The notes beneath the pieces are model-generated. The model was given only the letters and a program-made list of their open reading frames with translations. It did no database searches and had not been told where the DNA came from. From contig NZ_SLUQ01000015.1 in NCBI RefSeq assembly GCF_004345245.1, positions 62,001 through 126,000 of the forward strand: a DNA stretch of 64,000 nucleotides, in the 5' to 3' direction. Made by a program: the position numbers and the translations under genes. The number at the start of each line of letters is the position of its first letter. Position 1 is the first letter of the stretch. This document shows, piece after piece, positions 1 to 8,317 of the stretch. The DNA comes from Rhizobium sp. BK251. Its GTDB lineage: Bacteria; Pseudomonadota; Alphaproteobacteria; Rhizobiales; Rhizobiaceae.

Positions 1-82
1 AGGGCAAGCAGGCAACGTTTAAACGCCAGACCTTGCTTGCTAGACATCGCCTGTTACCACCAGACGTTACCGAAGAGTGATC

Positions 83-1264
83 TCATCGGCCAAGTGCCTT
101 GACCCAGTTTTCAAATGAGCGCGCCCGCTCCAGCAATGTCGCTGACGCAGCATGACCAAAATAACGTGGAACGGCCACGTTCCTCGCTTCGCGGGGGCTG
201 TAGCCAAATTCCTTGCTAAATGCCCGACTAAAATGGGCGGCCGAAGTGAAACCAACTGCGAGGGCGATTTCGACGACCTGTTGGTGATTGGCTGAATTGC
301 TGAGTGCCGCATGGGCGGACAAGAGACGGCGCTTTTGAATGTAATGATGGACCCCGCCACTCGGTTCGAAGAGGTTATAGAGGCGGGTGCGGGAGATGCC
401 GAGTTCCCGACACAGCGTATCCGGCGTCAGGTCGATGGATCCCAGATTGCGCTGCACGTAGCGCCTTGCGCGTTCCATTTGCGTCAGGCCACCCTGTCGA
501 TCCACGGGACCGAAATATTCCGCCGATGACAACGCGGAGGTGAGAATCATATTGCATATGGTTTGCACCACCTGCGGAAGGTCAGTCGCGGCCAAAGACG
601 AAAGTCTCACTTCGAAACTGTCCAGGTAGTCGATCAGCAGCTGAGTATAAGTTCCAGATAAAATGACGTTGTTTTTGATCTCACTGGTTGCCGACATGTC
701 CGAAAGCAATTCGCGCGGCAAATACAGCGAGATCGACTGTGATTGGGTCGTTCGGCCTCTGAAGGGATGCCCTAAAGATCTCAGTTCGACCTTCCCCGGT
801 TCGCCCTTGGCGACCTGCCTTTCCACTTCCGTCCATGACTGGCCGGTACGCAATAATGCGATATGCCAATGGTCGATTGAATTTGACCGGATTTTGGCGG
901 CCGATCGTGTGTAGCTGTGGGCAGGTGTACATTGTTGAACTACCAGCATGTCGCCGAGATTCCAGGCAGTGTGATCCGCGGGAAACCCCGCGTCTTCGAC
1001 CGACGCATCTGGCAGTCTGACATCCAAGAGAGGCGCCAAATACGCCTGCCAGGCGGCAAATTGATCTGCTGGGTCGAGATCACGTGTAGAAAAAACCAAT
1101 GGCTCCAAGACAGGGGCAGCAACAAGGTTCTCGACAGGAATTTCCGGCTCCCGCGGCCAGCGGCGGCGATCAACCGACGGCGGCGGATTATCGCTGCTTT
1201 GCGCCTCATCATGTTTTTCGACAACGGGAGGCAACGATCGCCCTTTTTCCCCAGAGTGCCCCAT
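83..1264 (-). CDS. AraC-family transcriptional regulator
   Basis: A 393-aa cytoplasmic DNA-binding protein. The C-terminal 100 residues (about 265-362) form the double helix-turn-helix of the AraC/XylS family, including the second-helix stretch with IALAVGFTSAAHFSRAF and GYSPREAR. Residues about 60-230 resemble the AraC_binding_2 type sensor domain (DHWHIALLRTG, then YLPRELL). The first 45 residues are Pro/Arg/Glu-rich and look disordered, so a later start is possible. It stands alone; its nearest neighbour is a small ORF on the other strand about 470 bp away, so the target cannot be read from context. Family call secure, ligand unknown. Confidence 0.9.
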   Translation of the reverse strand: MGHSGEKGRSLPPVVEKHDEAQSSDNPPPSVDRRRWPREPEIPVENLVAAPVLEPLVFSTRDLDPADQFAAWQAYLAPLLDVRLPDASVEDAGFPADHTAWNLGDMLVVQQCTPAHSYTRSAAKIRSNSIDHWHIALLRTGQSWTEVERQVAKGEPGKVELRSLGHPFRGRTTQSQSISLYLPRELLSDMSATSEIKNNVILSGTYTQLLIDYLDSFEVRLSSLAATDLPQVVQTICNMILTSALSSAEYFGPVDRQGGLTQMERARRYVQRNLGSIDLTPDTLCRELGISRTRLYNLFEPSGGVHHYIQKRRLLSAHAALSNSANHQQVVEIALAVGFTSAAHFSRAFSKEFGYSPREARNVAVPRYFGHAASATLLERARSFENWVKALGR

Positions 1265-1729
1265 TCATCCTCCCATGATTGCCTTGTTGCAGCCCAGGAT
1301 AGCAATCACTCTACACAACTAACTGGGAAATCGAGGAAAAGTTCCGCACCGGAAGCTTCCAGCGCTCGCTGTGGCCGGTCGCTCTCTTCTAGCAGAATGT
1401 GTCACCCGAAACGAGTACGCCGGACCGTTCCGATTCTTCAAGATCGGCCTGTTCTCGGTGTGTGCTTTCGACGTCGGCCTGTCGGGAGAATTCCATGTGA
1501 TCGATATCGTTGCGCTCGCCGATCAACCTCCACCGCTCGAGCGATTTTGGTTGCAGAAATGGACGCTGCGGCAAATTTCGTGACGCCTAGCTAACGACAA
1601 TCGGCGTACAAATACATAAATATATCAACAGTATCGCATTGCAGAGATAATAAAAATCTTGATGCGATCATGTACAACTAAAATGTAGTCGCCGCCTGTA
1701 ACGTATAGTAAACCAGTAGGGCTATATCA
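1265..1729. other. Intergenic region with AT-rich promoter-like segment
   Basis: 465 bp between the AraC regulator and the 71-aa ORF. The first 330 bp have short ORFs on both strands with no recognisable product. The last 120 bp (about 1600-1720) are clearly AT-rich and probably hold the promoter of the downstream small gene. An inverted repeat lies at 1633-1668 (separate entry). Confidence 0.5.
1633..1668. promoter_or_regulatory. Composite inverted repeat upstream of small gene
   Basis: Outer arms ATCGCAT (1633-1639) and ATGCGAT (1662-1668) are perfect reverse complements. Inside them AGAT (1645-1648) pairs with ATCT (1656-1659). It lies about 60 bp upstream of the 71-aa ORF in AT-rich DNA, so an operator or 5' leader hairpin are both possible. 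No T-run follows it, which argues against a terminator. Confidence 0.4.
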
Positions 1730-1945
1730 ATGGAATACAAGCGTCCAATGGCAAACATAATAGGTCCTCGACATCCTGTCGATACTGCCTATCGAGTCGT
1801 AGAGCGCGAGGAAGTTCTCGCATCAGCATTTGAAGATTTCGTACGGCAGATTGTCGCCGCAGGGTGGCACGAATCGGAGGTCGCTTTGACCCTGGCCGAT
1901 ATTGCGGATGACTATGTCATGACGCTTGCCGCACGGCTGGCATAA
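1730..1945 (+). CDS. Small conserved hypothetical protein (71 aa)
   Basis: A 71-aa acidic, probably all-helical protein. The region REEVLASAFEDFV..AAGWHESEVALTLADIADDYVM resembles a type of short conserved protein I recall from rhizobial plasmids and chromosomes, where a VEREE-type helix is followed by AGW and an ADNY-like segment. No signal peptide, membrane segment or metal motif is visible. An alternative start (MANIIGP) lies at 1748; neither start has a strong ribosome binding site. Function unknown. Confidence 0.6.
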   Translation: MEYKRPMANIIGPRHPVDTAYRVVEREEVLASAFEDFVRQIVAAGWHESEVALTLADIADDYVMTLAARLA

Positions 1946-2226
1946 ATCTGCTGGCCGACCGAGCGCGGCGCGTGATTTCACCCGCGCCTGCGCCCGGAAA
2001 GGATGGCTAACCTGACCGGAGTAACTGGGGACCTACTCCGTGTCAGTTAGATGGGCGGCCGTATTGCGTCATGCCGCCTAAGACCGCCGGTTGCTTCTCG
2101 ATGGGGGACGCCGGCGGTCTCTGCGTTCCCTGGCAAGGCACACTATCGCCATTGTGAGGCGCGACCCGCACTATGCACTAGCCCCTTGAGTGAGCAGCTT
2201 GCCAAGGAGATGGGCCCATTCCCTTT
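1946..2226. ncRNA. Three consecutive hairpins; possible structured RNA or terminator region
   Basis: Three inverted repeats stand head to tail. CGGAGTA/TACTCCG is at 2017-2023 and 2034-2040. GGCGGC/GCCGCC is at 2054-2059 and 2073-2078, and extends by a wobble and an A-T pair. AGACCGCCGG/CCGGCGGTCT is at 2081-2090 and 2111-2120 with a 20-nt loop. No convincing ORF fills the gap and no U-run follows. It could be the end of the 71-aa gene's transcript, a small RNA, or a protein-binding region. Confidence 0.3.
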
Positions 2227-3204
2227 CTATGGCTTCCCACAGGTGTAGTCAGCGACGTCTGGCGATAGGTTGTTGTAATAGTCTCCGCGCTCCCGCGCAT
2301 ACATCTGCCATGCCGCGTTCGTAAAAAACCAATCCCGGCTGAAGTACAGTCCTGCCGGACCAAAGGGCGATGGCCCGGTCTTCAATGCTTCCCGGACTTG
2401 ATCGCCGAGTGTGTCGATCGGTATTCTGAACCGCGAATAGGTGCCGACTTTGCCGCATTCAATTTCCACCAGATCATCCTTCTCGAAAATTTTCGCAACG
2501 AGCGTTTTCGTGTCGGAGGCAGATTTGATGAGCGAGTGGACCTGCGGCAGGAGGTCGAGCGAATAGCACCTTGAAGGGGTCGTCAACAGCCGCTCGTAGA
2601 GCCGGGGCAGGGATATCCTTATGAACCGCTCCGCCGCGATGCCAATCTGGTCGCCAGACGGGACCGCTTCTTGAGTAACCGAAGGATCGCGGACCCACAG
2701 TCCGTCCGTTCCCTCAGTTATGGTCAATGACACATCTTCCCTGGCGTCCTCGAACTCTTCCAGAATCCCCAGCAACTTGGGCGGAAGCGTAGGATAGCCC
2801 TTGTCGTCGGCAATCATATCCGCCGCGAGCCCTTGTGAAATCAGCGGGCCACCTTTCAACGATCTGCCGTCGTTGACGAGCCTGGCGAGCCGCTGAGCCA
2901 GATCATCTTCGGCGGCTGCCCATTCTTGCAGGAAGGCCTTCTTATCCCAGCCGTCCAGGACGACATCGCAGGATGACAAGGCGTTGAGAATTGATACGAC
3001 TTCTGTCGGCTGTTTGAGCACGGGCTGGTTGGGATCGGTCCCCTGTACCCATTCCTGGAGCGCTTCTTCTGCCGTGGGCGGCAGCACGATTGCAGCACCT
3101 TGAATAGCCGTCTCAATCTCGCTCGCGCGGGCGGGTAAAGACGAGATCGCCGCATTAAGAAGGAAAGCGATGGCAAGGGCGATACTCACCGATGGTACAG
3201 GCAT
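2227..3204 (-). CDS. Exported protein of unknown function (325 aa)
   Basis: The N-terminus is a typical Sec signal peptide: a hydrophobic core at about 6-22, then LPARA before a probable cleavage near residue 27, so a periplasmic protein is expected. The mature part is acidic and has a few cysteines (SSCDVVLDG, SRCYSLDL, IECGKVG, ADYTCGKP) that could pair in the periplasm. It ends in a WFFTNAAWQMYARERG-type helix. I do not recognise a family. A plausible ribosome binding site (AAGGAGG) precedes the ATG. It lies downstream of bioR on the same strand, but a 250-bp gap separates them, so it is probably not a biotin gene. Confidence 0.65.
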   Translation of the reverse strand: MPVPSVSIALAIAFLLNAAISSLPARASEIETAIQGAAIVLPPTAEEALQEWVQGTDPNQPVLKQPTEVVSILNALSSCDVVLDGWDKKAFLQEWAAAEDDLAQRLARLVNDGRSLKGGPLISQGLAADMIADDKGYPTLPPKLLGILEEFEDAREDVSLTITEGTDGLWVRDPSVTQEAVPSGDQIGIAAERFIRISLPRLYERLLTTPSRCYSLDLLPQVHSLIKSASDTKTLVAKIFEKDDLVEIECGKVGTYSRFRIPIDTLGDQVREALKTGPSPFGPAGLYFSRDWFFTNAAWQMYARERGDYYNNLSPDVADYTCGKP

Positions 3205-3458
3205 AATCGTACCTCCTTCCTAAAGGACAGCCTCCGGTGTGTGCAGGTCAGTACAACTTCAATAATCTGGTAAGCAGCGCGATTTAGCTTAGACGCCGGT
3301 GCGCCGTGACTGTCGGCATGTCATTGTTCTGCTAGCGGAACGGATGTCCGGTCAATGCGACGTGAATCTATCGCCTTCACAGGAAGATGCAACAGGGTCC
3401 CTGGCCGTGCAGCTTGAACGAAGATAACGCCAACCGACATCCGCAAGACTCCTGTCGA

Positions 3459-4118
3459 TTAAACTTGTGGGATTGTCTTTGACGGAGAACCGGGCGCTCT
3501 GACATCATTCGTCGTGCGTTCGAGGCCGCGGATATGTGCATCGAGCAGGGACACCGCACTATGGGTATCACGCTTCTTTAGGGCGTCCACGATCTGCCGA
3601 TGGGCATGGCTCGAGCCCGGTCGCCAACCGGCCGAACGCGTCGCCGAGAATATGATGCGCGAGTTTACGAGTTGGAGGTCATCGAGCATGCTCAGCAGTC
3701 GAGGCATCCGGCAAGGACTTACCAACTCCCTGTGGAAGGTACGGTTCGCCTGTTCCCATTCCACGATTGTCGTTGCCTGGTCTCCGGCTGCGAGGGCCAG
3801 TTCTATCCTCTCGAACGCGGCCGCATTCATTCTGGAAGCTGCTAACCGCAATGCCAATGTCTCGAGCGCGGCGCGAATTTCGACCGTTTCGCGAATTGAG
3901 GCCTGGTCCAATGGTGCAACTCGCATGCCGCGACGTGGCTCGTTGACGAGAAGCCCCCGGGCGCGAAGAAGCTGGAAAGCTTCCCGGGCCGGCACGTGGC
4001 TGGCATCGAATTCCTCGGCGATGTGATCTTGCCTGAGCGGGGTTCCCGCAGCGAGTTCTCCGGCAACGATCCTCTCCCCAATGATACGTGCAATTCGCTC
4101 TGCAACTGTTTCAGCCAT
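3459..4118 (-). CDS. bioR: GntR-family biotin operon repressor BioR
   Basis: A 219-aa GntR-family regulator: winged HTH at about 8-72 (LRQDHIAEEFDASHVPAREAFQLL), then an all-helical FCD-type effector domain. In alpha-proteobacteria a GntR protein divergent to bioBFDAZ is BioR, which represses biotin genes by binding sites of the form TTATMKATAA. Such sites lie in the intergenic region at 4125-4134 and 4205-4214. The first is 6 bp upstream of its own ATG, which predicts autoregulation. The assignment rests on family, position and the boxes together. Confidence 0.9.
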   Translation of the reverse strand: MAETVAERIARIIGERIVAGELAAGTPLRQDHIAEEFDASHVPAREAFQLLRARGLLVNEPRRGMRVAPLDQASIRETVEIRAALETLALRLAASRMNAAAFERIELALAAGDQATTIVEWEQANRTFHRELVSPCRMPRLLSMLDDLQLVNSRIIFSATRSAGWRPGSSHAHRQIVDALKKRDTHSAVSLLDAHIRGLERTTNDVRAPGSPSKTIPQV

Positions 4119-4124
4119 GACATC

Positions 4125-4134
4125 CTATAGATAA
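4125..4134 (-). promoter_or_regulatory. BioR box in the bioR leader
   Basis: CTATAGATAA matches the BioR consensus TTATMKATAA at nine of ten positions. It sits 6 bp upstream of the bioR start codon, overlapping the expected ribosome binding site or early leader, so BioR probably limits its own synthesis here. Surrounding bases extend the AT-rich dyad (TAGATAATCTA at 4128-4138). Confidence 0.7.
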
Positions 4135-4204
4135 TCTATGATAATAATGATTGATCGCACCAGATCTGCGCTCTAGCCTATTGATAGGGCAGCATAATCA
4201 TAGA

Positions 4205-4214
4205 TTATCTATAA
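4205..4214 (+). promoter_or_regulatory. BioR box upstream of bioB
   Basis: TTATCTATAA is a perfect fit to the alpha-proteobacterial BioR consensus TTATMKATAA. It lies 51 bp before the bioB ATG, a position where bound repressor would cover the promoter or start site of the bioBFDAZ operon. A GGAGA ribosome binding site follows at 4256-4260. Confidence 0.85.
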
Positions 4215-4265
4215 CTCAAGTAAGCTCTTCCATGCTGACCTCGAGCGCTGGTGTAGGAGAACGGC

Positions 4266-5267
4266 ATGTTGAAAACTGTGGCAGCGGCGGTCGCGGAACG
4301 CGCAGGCGGTGGAGATCTTTGGACGCTCAGTTCGGCGCGAGAGCTGTACGACCTGCCGTTCAACGACCTGCTGTACCAGTCACACACCGTGCACCGGACC
4401 AACTTCGACGCCAACCGTGTCCAACTCAGCAAGCTGCTCAACATCAAGACCGGTGGCTGTCCAGAGGACTGCGGCTATTGCAGCCAATCCGCCCACCATG
4501 CTTCCGGCGTAACAGCCTCCAAGCTGATGAAGCTCCAGGATGTGGTCTCGGAGGCGCGGAAGGCAATGGAGAACGGGGCCACTCGTTACTGCATGGGTGC
4601 GGCCTGGCGCAGCCCGAAGCCTCGCGATGAGGCCGCGATCGTCGCAATGGTAAAGGCCGTAAAGTCGCTCGGGCTTGAGACCTGCATGACGCTCGGAATG
4701 CTTTCGCCGGAGCAGGCTGAGACCTTCGCAAACGCCGGGCTCGACTACTACAACCACAACATCGATACCTCGGAGAGTTTCTACCCCGAAATCATCACCT
4801 CGCATAGCTTCGGGGATCGCCTGGAGACGCTGGCCCGTGTCCGCGAGGCAGGCATCAAGGTCTGTAGCGGTGGAATACTGGGTATGGGCGAGACAGTGGA
4901 CGATCGTATCGACATGCTCGTCACCCTGGCGAATTTGGAGACACCGCCCGAGAGCGTGCCGATCAATCTGCTGATCCCCATGCCGGGCTCCAGGCTGGCA
5001 AACGCATCTCCCGTCGATCCAATCGCGTTCATTCGCATTATCGCGCTTGCACGCCTTATGATGCCGAGCTCGTCCGTGCGTCTGACTGCTGGCCGTACGG
5101 CAATGAGTGATGAGATGCAGGCGCTCTGCCTCTTCGCCGGCGCCAACTCGATCTTCATCGGCGACACACTGCTGACGGCGACCAATCCTGGCCAGGATCG
5201 CGATTCGAGCCTCCTCGGCCGGCTCGGCATCACGCCCATCACTGTGGAGAAGTCGGGTGAACTCTGA
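4266..5267 (+). CDS. bioB: Biotin synthase BioB
   Basis: A radical SAM enzyme that inserts sulfur into dethiobiotin, the last step of biotin synthesis. The 4Fe-4S/SAM motif CPEDCGYC has cysteines at 65, 69 and 72. Other hallmarks are YYNHNIDTS (about 159-167), the KVCSGGILGMGE stretch, and the C-terminal GANSIFIGD. The length of 333 aa is normal. First gene of bioBFDAZ, with GGAGA just before the ATG; its end overlaps bioF by 11 nt. Cytoplasmic. Confidence 0.97.
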   Translation: MLKTVAAAVAERAGGGDLWTLSSARELYDLPFNDLLYQSHTVHRTNFDANRVQLSKLLNIKTGGCPEDCGYCSQSAHHASGVTASKLMKLQDVVSEARKAMENGATRYCMGAAWRSPKPRDEAAIVAMVKAVKSLGLETCMTLGMLSPEQAETFANAGLDYYNHNIDTSESFYPEIITSHSFGDRLETLARVREAGIKVCSGGILGMGETVDDRIDMLVTLANLETPPESVPINLLIPMPGSRLANASPVDPIAFIRIIALARLMMPSSSVRLTAGRTAMSDEMQALCLFAGANSIFIGDTLLTATNPGQDRDSSLLGRLGITPITVEKSGEL

Positions 5268-6402
5268 TCGGCTTGCCCGCTACGCTTCGAAGCTGGAACA
5301 ACTTCGCCAAAAGGGTCGTCTGCGTTCTCTGAGGCACGACGCTGGCATCGACTTCACGTCGAACGACTATCTGGGGCTTGCCGCATCGCCCGCTATGGGT
5401 GCGGCGTTGATCGCCGCAATCGAACGCGGAGTGCCGGTGGGCGCAGGCGGGTCGCGTCTGCTTCGCGGCAATCATGCGGAGCACGAAGCCCTTGAGGAGG
5501 AGGCTGCCGCATTCTTTCGATGCGAGCGAATGCTTTATTTCGGCAGCGGGTACACCGCAAATCTGGCCGTTCTCTCGAACCTGCCGCAGCGCGGCGACCT
5601 TATCGTCCACGACTGCCTCGTGCACGCAAGCGCGCACGAGGGGATGAAGGCTGGTCGAGCCGAGGTCATTTCAGTGCCGCATAACGATGCGAGCGCGATC
5701 GATGGCGCAATCCGCTCCTGGCGTGCGACAGGCGGCATGGGCTTGCCCTGGATTGTCGTCGAGAGCCTGTACTCGATGGATGGCGACCGCAGCGCCTTGC
5801 CCGACTTGGCGGAAATAGCCGATCGTCACGATGGCTTTCTCTTCATCGACGAAGCACACGCGACAGGCGTGCATGGCATCGATGGGATCGGCTATTCCGC
5901 CGAGCTCGAAGGCCGCGACAACGTCATCGTTCTTCATACCTGTGGCAAGGCGCTCGGCGCCGCCGGTGCCTTTGTGGGCGGCAATCGCGTGGTCTGCGAC
6001 TTTCTCGTCAACAGAGCCGGCCCCTTCATCTATTCGACGGCGCCTTCGCCCTTGCAGGCAGCCTGCGTACGCCATGCTCTGGCCACTCTTGCGAAAGAGC
6101 CGGAAAGGCGGGTCAGACTTCATGACCTCATCGCCTTTGCAAACGCACAATTCTCCGAGCGTTTCGGCATGCCGGGAAGCGGCACGCAAATCTTGCCGGT
6201 CATCATTGGCGACAACGGCCGGACCATGCGCGTCGCGGCTCGCATGCAGTTGAAGGGCTATGACATCAGGGCTATTCGGCCCCCAACCGTTCCTGTTGGA
6301 ACGGCAAGGCTTCGCATTACGATCACTCTGAACGTCGACAAGCCGACGATCGCACGGATGATGGCTGAGCTTGCCAAGGTGATTGAGGAGGAGGCGGCAT
6401 GA
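5257..6402 (+). CDS. bioF: 8-amino-7-oxononanoate synthase BioF
   Basis: A PLP enzyme of the alpha-oxoamine synthase family that condenses L-alanine with the pimeloyl thioester. Visible hallmarks are the SNDYLGLA start, DEAHATGVHG (198-207) and the PLP lysine at 231 in HTCGKALG. The start is GTG at 5257, inside the end of bioB, which implies translational coupling; no ATG gives a better N-terminus. The stop overlaps the bioD ATG (ATGA). The length of 381 aa is typical. Confidence 0.95.
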   Translation: MNSDRLARYASKLEQLRQKGRLRSLRHDAGIDFTSNDYLGLAASPAMGAALIAAIERGVPVGAGGSRLLRGNHAEHEALEEEAAAFFRCERMLYFGSGYTANLAVLSNLPQRGDLIVHDCLVHASAHEGMKAGRAEVISVPHNDASAIDGAIRSWRATGGMGLPWIVVESLYSMDGDRSALPDLAEIADRHDGFLFIDEAHATGVHGIDGIGYSAELEGRDNVIVLHTCGKALGAAGAFVGGNRVVCDFLVNRAGPFIYSTAPSPLQAACVRHALATLAKEPERRVRLHDLIAFANAQFSERFGMPGSGTQILPVIIGDNGRTMRVAARMQLKGYDIRAIRPPTVPVGTARLRITITLNVDKPTIARMMAELAKVIEEEAA

Positions 6403-7040
6403 GCAAGCGCTTCGTCATCACCGGGACCGATACCGGGATTGGCAAGACCGTCTTTTCGGCAGCGCTGACCAATGCTCTGGATGGTTGCTACTGGAAGCCC
6501 ATCCAATCAGGCATCGAGGACGAGATGGACAGTGAAGCGGTCAGGAGACTTGGCTCGCTTTCGCCTGACCGGATCCTGCCGGAAGCCTGGCGCTTCCAGA
6601 CACCGGTTTCGCCACATCTTTCGGCGGAAATCGATGGCGTTGCAATCGATCCAGATGCGCTTGTGCTACCGGACAGCGAACGGCCTTTGGTCATCGAGGG
6701 CGCAGGTGGTTTGCTTGTCCCATTGACCCGACAAACCACCTTCATCGACGTGTTCGCACGTTGGCGCCAACCGACAATTCTTTGTGCACGGACCGGGCTC
6801 GGCACCATCAACCACACCTTGCTGTCAATAGAGGCGATGAGCAAACGGCAAGTCCCCATTTTCGGCATTGTTTTCATTGGTGACGAGCGGTCCGACACGC
6901 AGAGAATTATCTCGGAACTGAGCGGCGTCCCAATTCTCGGCCGCCTGCCTTTCCTCGAGATGCTGACGCCGGGCACACTACACAGCGCTTTCGATGACCA
7001 CTTCGATATCTCGGTCTTTCAGGAGGTCGCTGCGGCATGA
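6399..7040 (+). CDS. bioD: Dethiobiotin synthetase BioD
   Basis: An ATP-dependent carboxylase that closes the ureido ring of dethiobiotin from 7,8-diaminopelargonate and CO2. The P-loop GTDTGIGKT spans residues 9-17, and the IEGAGGLLVPL segment is the typical second nucleotide/substrate motif. 213 aa is a standard size. It overlaps bioF and bioA by 4 nt each (ATGA), so translation is coupled along the operon. Confidence 0.96.
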   Translation: MSKRFVITGTDTGIGKTVFSAALTNALDGCYWKPIQSGIEDEMDSEAVRRLGSLSPDRILPEAWRFQTPVSPHLSAEIDGVAIDPDALVLPDSERPLVIEGAGGLLVPLTRQTTFIDVFARWRQPTILCARTGLGTINHTLLSIEAMSKRQVPIFGIVFIGDERSDTQRIISELSGVPILGRLPFLEMLTPGTLHSAFDDHFDISVFQEVAAA

Positions 7041-8317
7041 CCGGCTCTCCACGCACATCACCGGTCTGGCATCCATTCTGCCAGCATAAACTCGAACCTG
7101 TTTTCAAGCAGATCGTCGGGACGGAAGGGGCCCACCTGATCGACGAGGACGGCCGCTCTGTCCTTGATGCGATATCCTCCTGGTGGGTCATCACCCACGG
7201 GCACCGCCACCCAGTCATCATGGCGGCGATCCGGCTCGCGCTGGAGCGCTTCGACCAGATCATTTTTGCCGAATACACGCACGAGCCGGCTGAGGAATTG
7301 GCGCGCGGCCTGATCCGCCTGGCCCCGTCAGGCTTGGCCCATGTGTTTTATTCCGACAGCGGGTCAACTGCCGTGGAGGTCGCCATAAAAATGGCCCTCG
7401 GGTTCTTTCACAACAGGCGAGCGCTACGCTCGCGGGTCGTCGTCATGGAGCACGGCTATCACGGGGATACGATCGGCACCATGTCTGCCGGGGAGCGTGG
7501 CGTCTTCAATGCGGCCTACACGCCGCTGCTATTCGACGTTGATACCATCCCTTTCCCAGCACCAGACCGCGAGCAGCAGACTCTCGATGCCCTGGAGCGC
7601 TTCTGCCGCGGCGGCAACGTCGCGGCCCTACTGATCGAGCCGCTGGTTCTCGGTGCCGGAGGCATGAAGATGTATTCGCCTCGTCTGTTAACGGAATTCA
7701 GGCGAATTACCGAGCGTTACGGCACGCTCATGATCGCCGACGAGGTGATGACGGGCTGGGGGCGGACAGGAACCCTCCTGGCATGCGCGCAATCCGGGAT
7801 CACTCCCGACATACTGTGCCTTTCCAAGGGGATTACCGGCGGCGCATTGCCTCTTGCTGCAACCTTGTGCACGGCGGAGATATTTGATGCGCATCTGTCT
7901 GAGGACCGCAGCCGCACATTCTTTCATTCCAGTTCGTACACCGCCAATCCCATCGCCTGTGCTGCGGCCTTGGCGAATCTGGAAGTGTGGCGAGAGGAGC
8001 CGGTAGAAGAACGCATTCAGGCGATCGCGGGAATGCACCATGACAGGCTGGCACGGTTTCGGTCTGATCGACGCTTTGTCAATGTCCGTCAGCAGGGCAC
8101 GATCGCTGCGCTTGATCTTGCTGTCGAGACAACAGGTTACCTCTCTGAGGTCGGCCCGCTTCTCCGCACTTTCTTTCGTCAAAGGGATGTCCTCATTCGC
8201 CCGCTCGGGAACGTCATTTATCTGATGCCTCCATACTGTGTGACAGTGGGCGATCTCGATCGAGCCTATGGCGCCATCGAGGAAGCAGCAGGGTTTATCG
8301 AGAAGGCGGCACGATGA
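7037..8317 (+). CDS. bioA: Adenosylmethionine-8-amino-7-oxononanoate aminotransferase BioA
   Basis: A class III PLP aminotransferase that uses SAM as amino donor to make 7,8-diaminopelargonic acid. It shows WHPFCQH near the N-terminus, SSWWVITHGHRHP (48-59, substrate pocket), the DEVMTGWGRTG motif (235-245) and the PLP lysine at 264 in LSKGITGG. The length is 426 aa. It starts within the end of bioD and its stop overlaps bioZ by ATGA. Confidence 0.96.
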   Translation: MTGSPRTSPVWHPFCQHKLEPVFKQIVGTEGAHLIDEDGRSVLDAISSWWVITHGHRHPVIMAAIRLALERFDQIIFAEYTHEPAEELARGLIRLAPSGLAHVFYSDSGSTAVEVAIKMALGFFHNRRALRSRVVVMEHGYHGDTIGTMSAGERGVFNAAYTPLLFDVDTIPFPAPDREQQTLDALERFCRGGNVAALLIEPLVLGAGGMKMYSPRLLTEFRRITERYGTLMIADEVMTGWGRTGTLLACAQSGITPDILCLSKGITGGALPLAATLCTAEIFDAHLSEDRSRTFFHSSSYTANPIACAAALANLEVWREEPVEERIQAIAGMHHDRLARFRSDRRFVNVRQQGTIAALDLAVETTGYLSEVGPLLRTFFRQRDVLIRPLGNVIYLMPPYCVTVGDLDRAYGAIEEAAGFIEKAAR

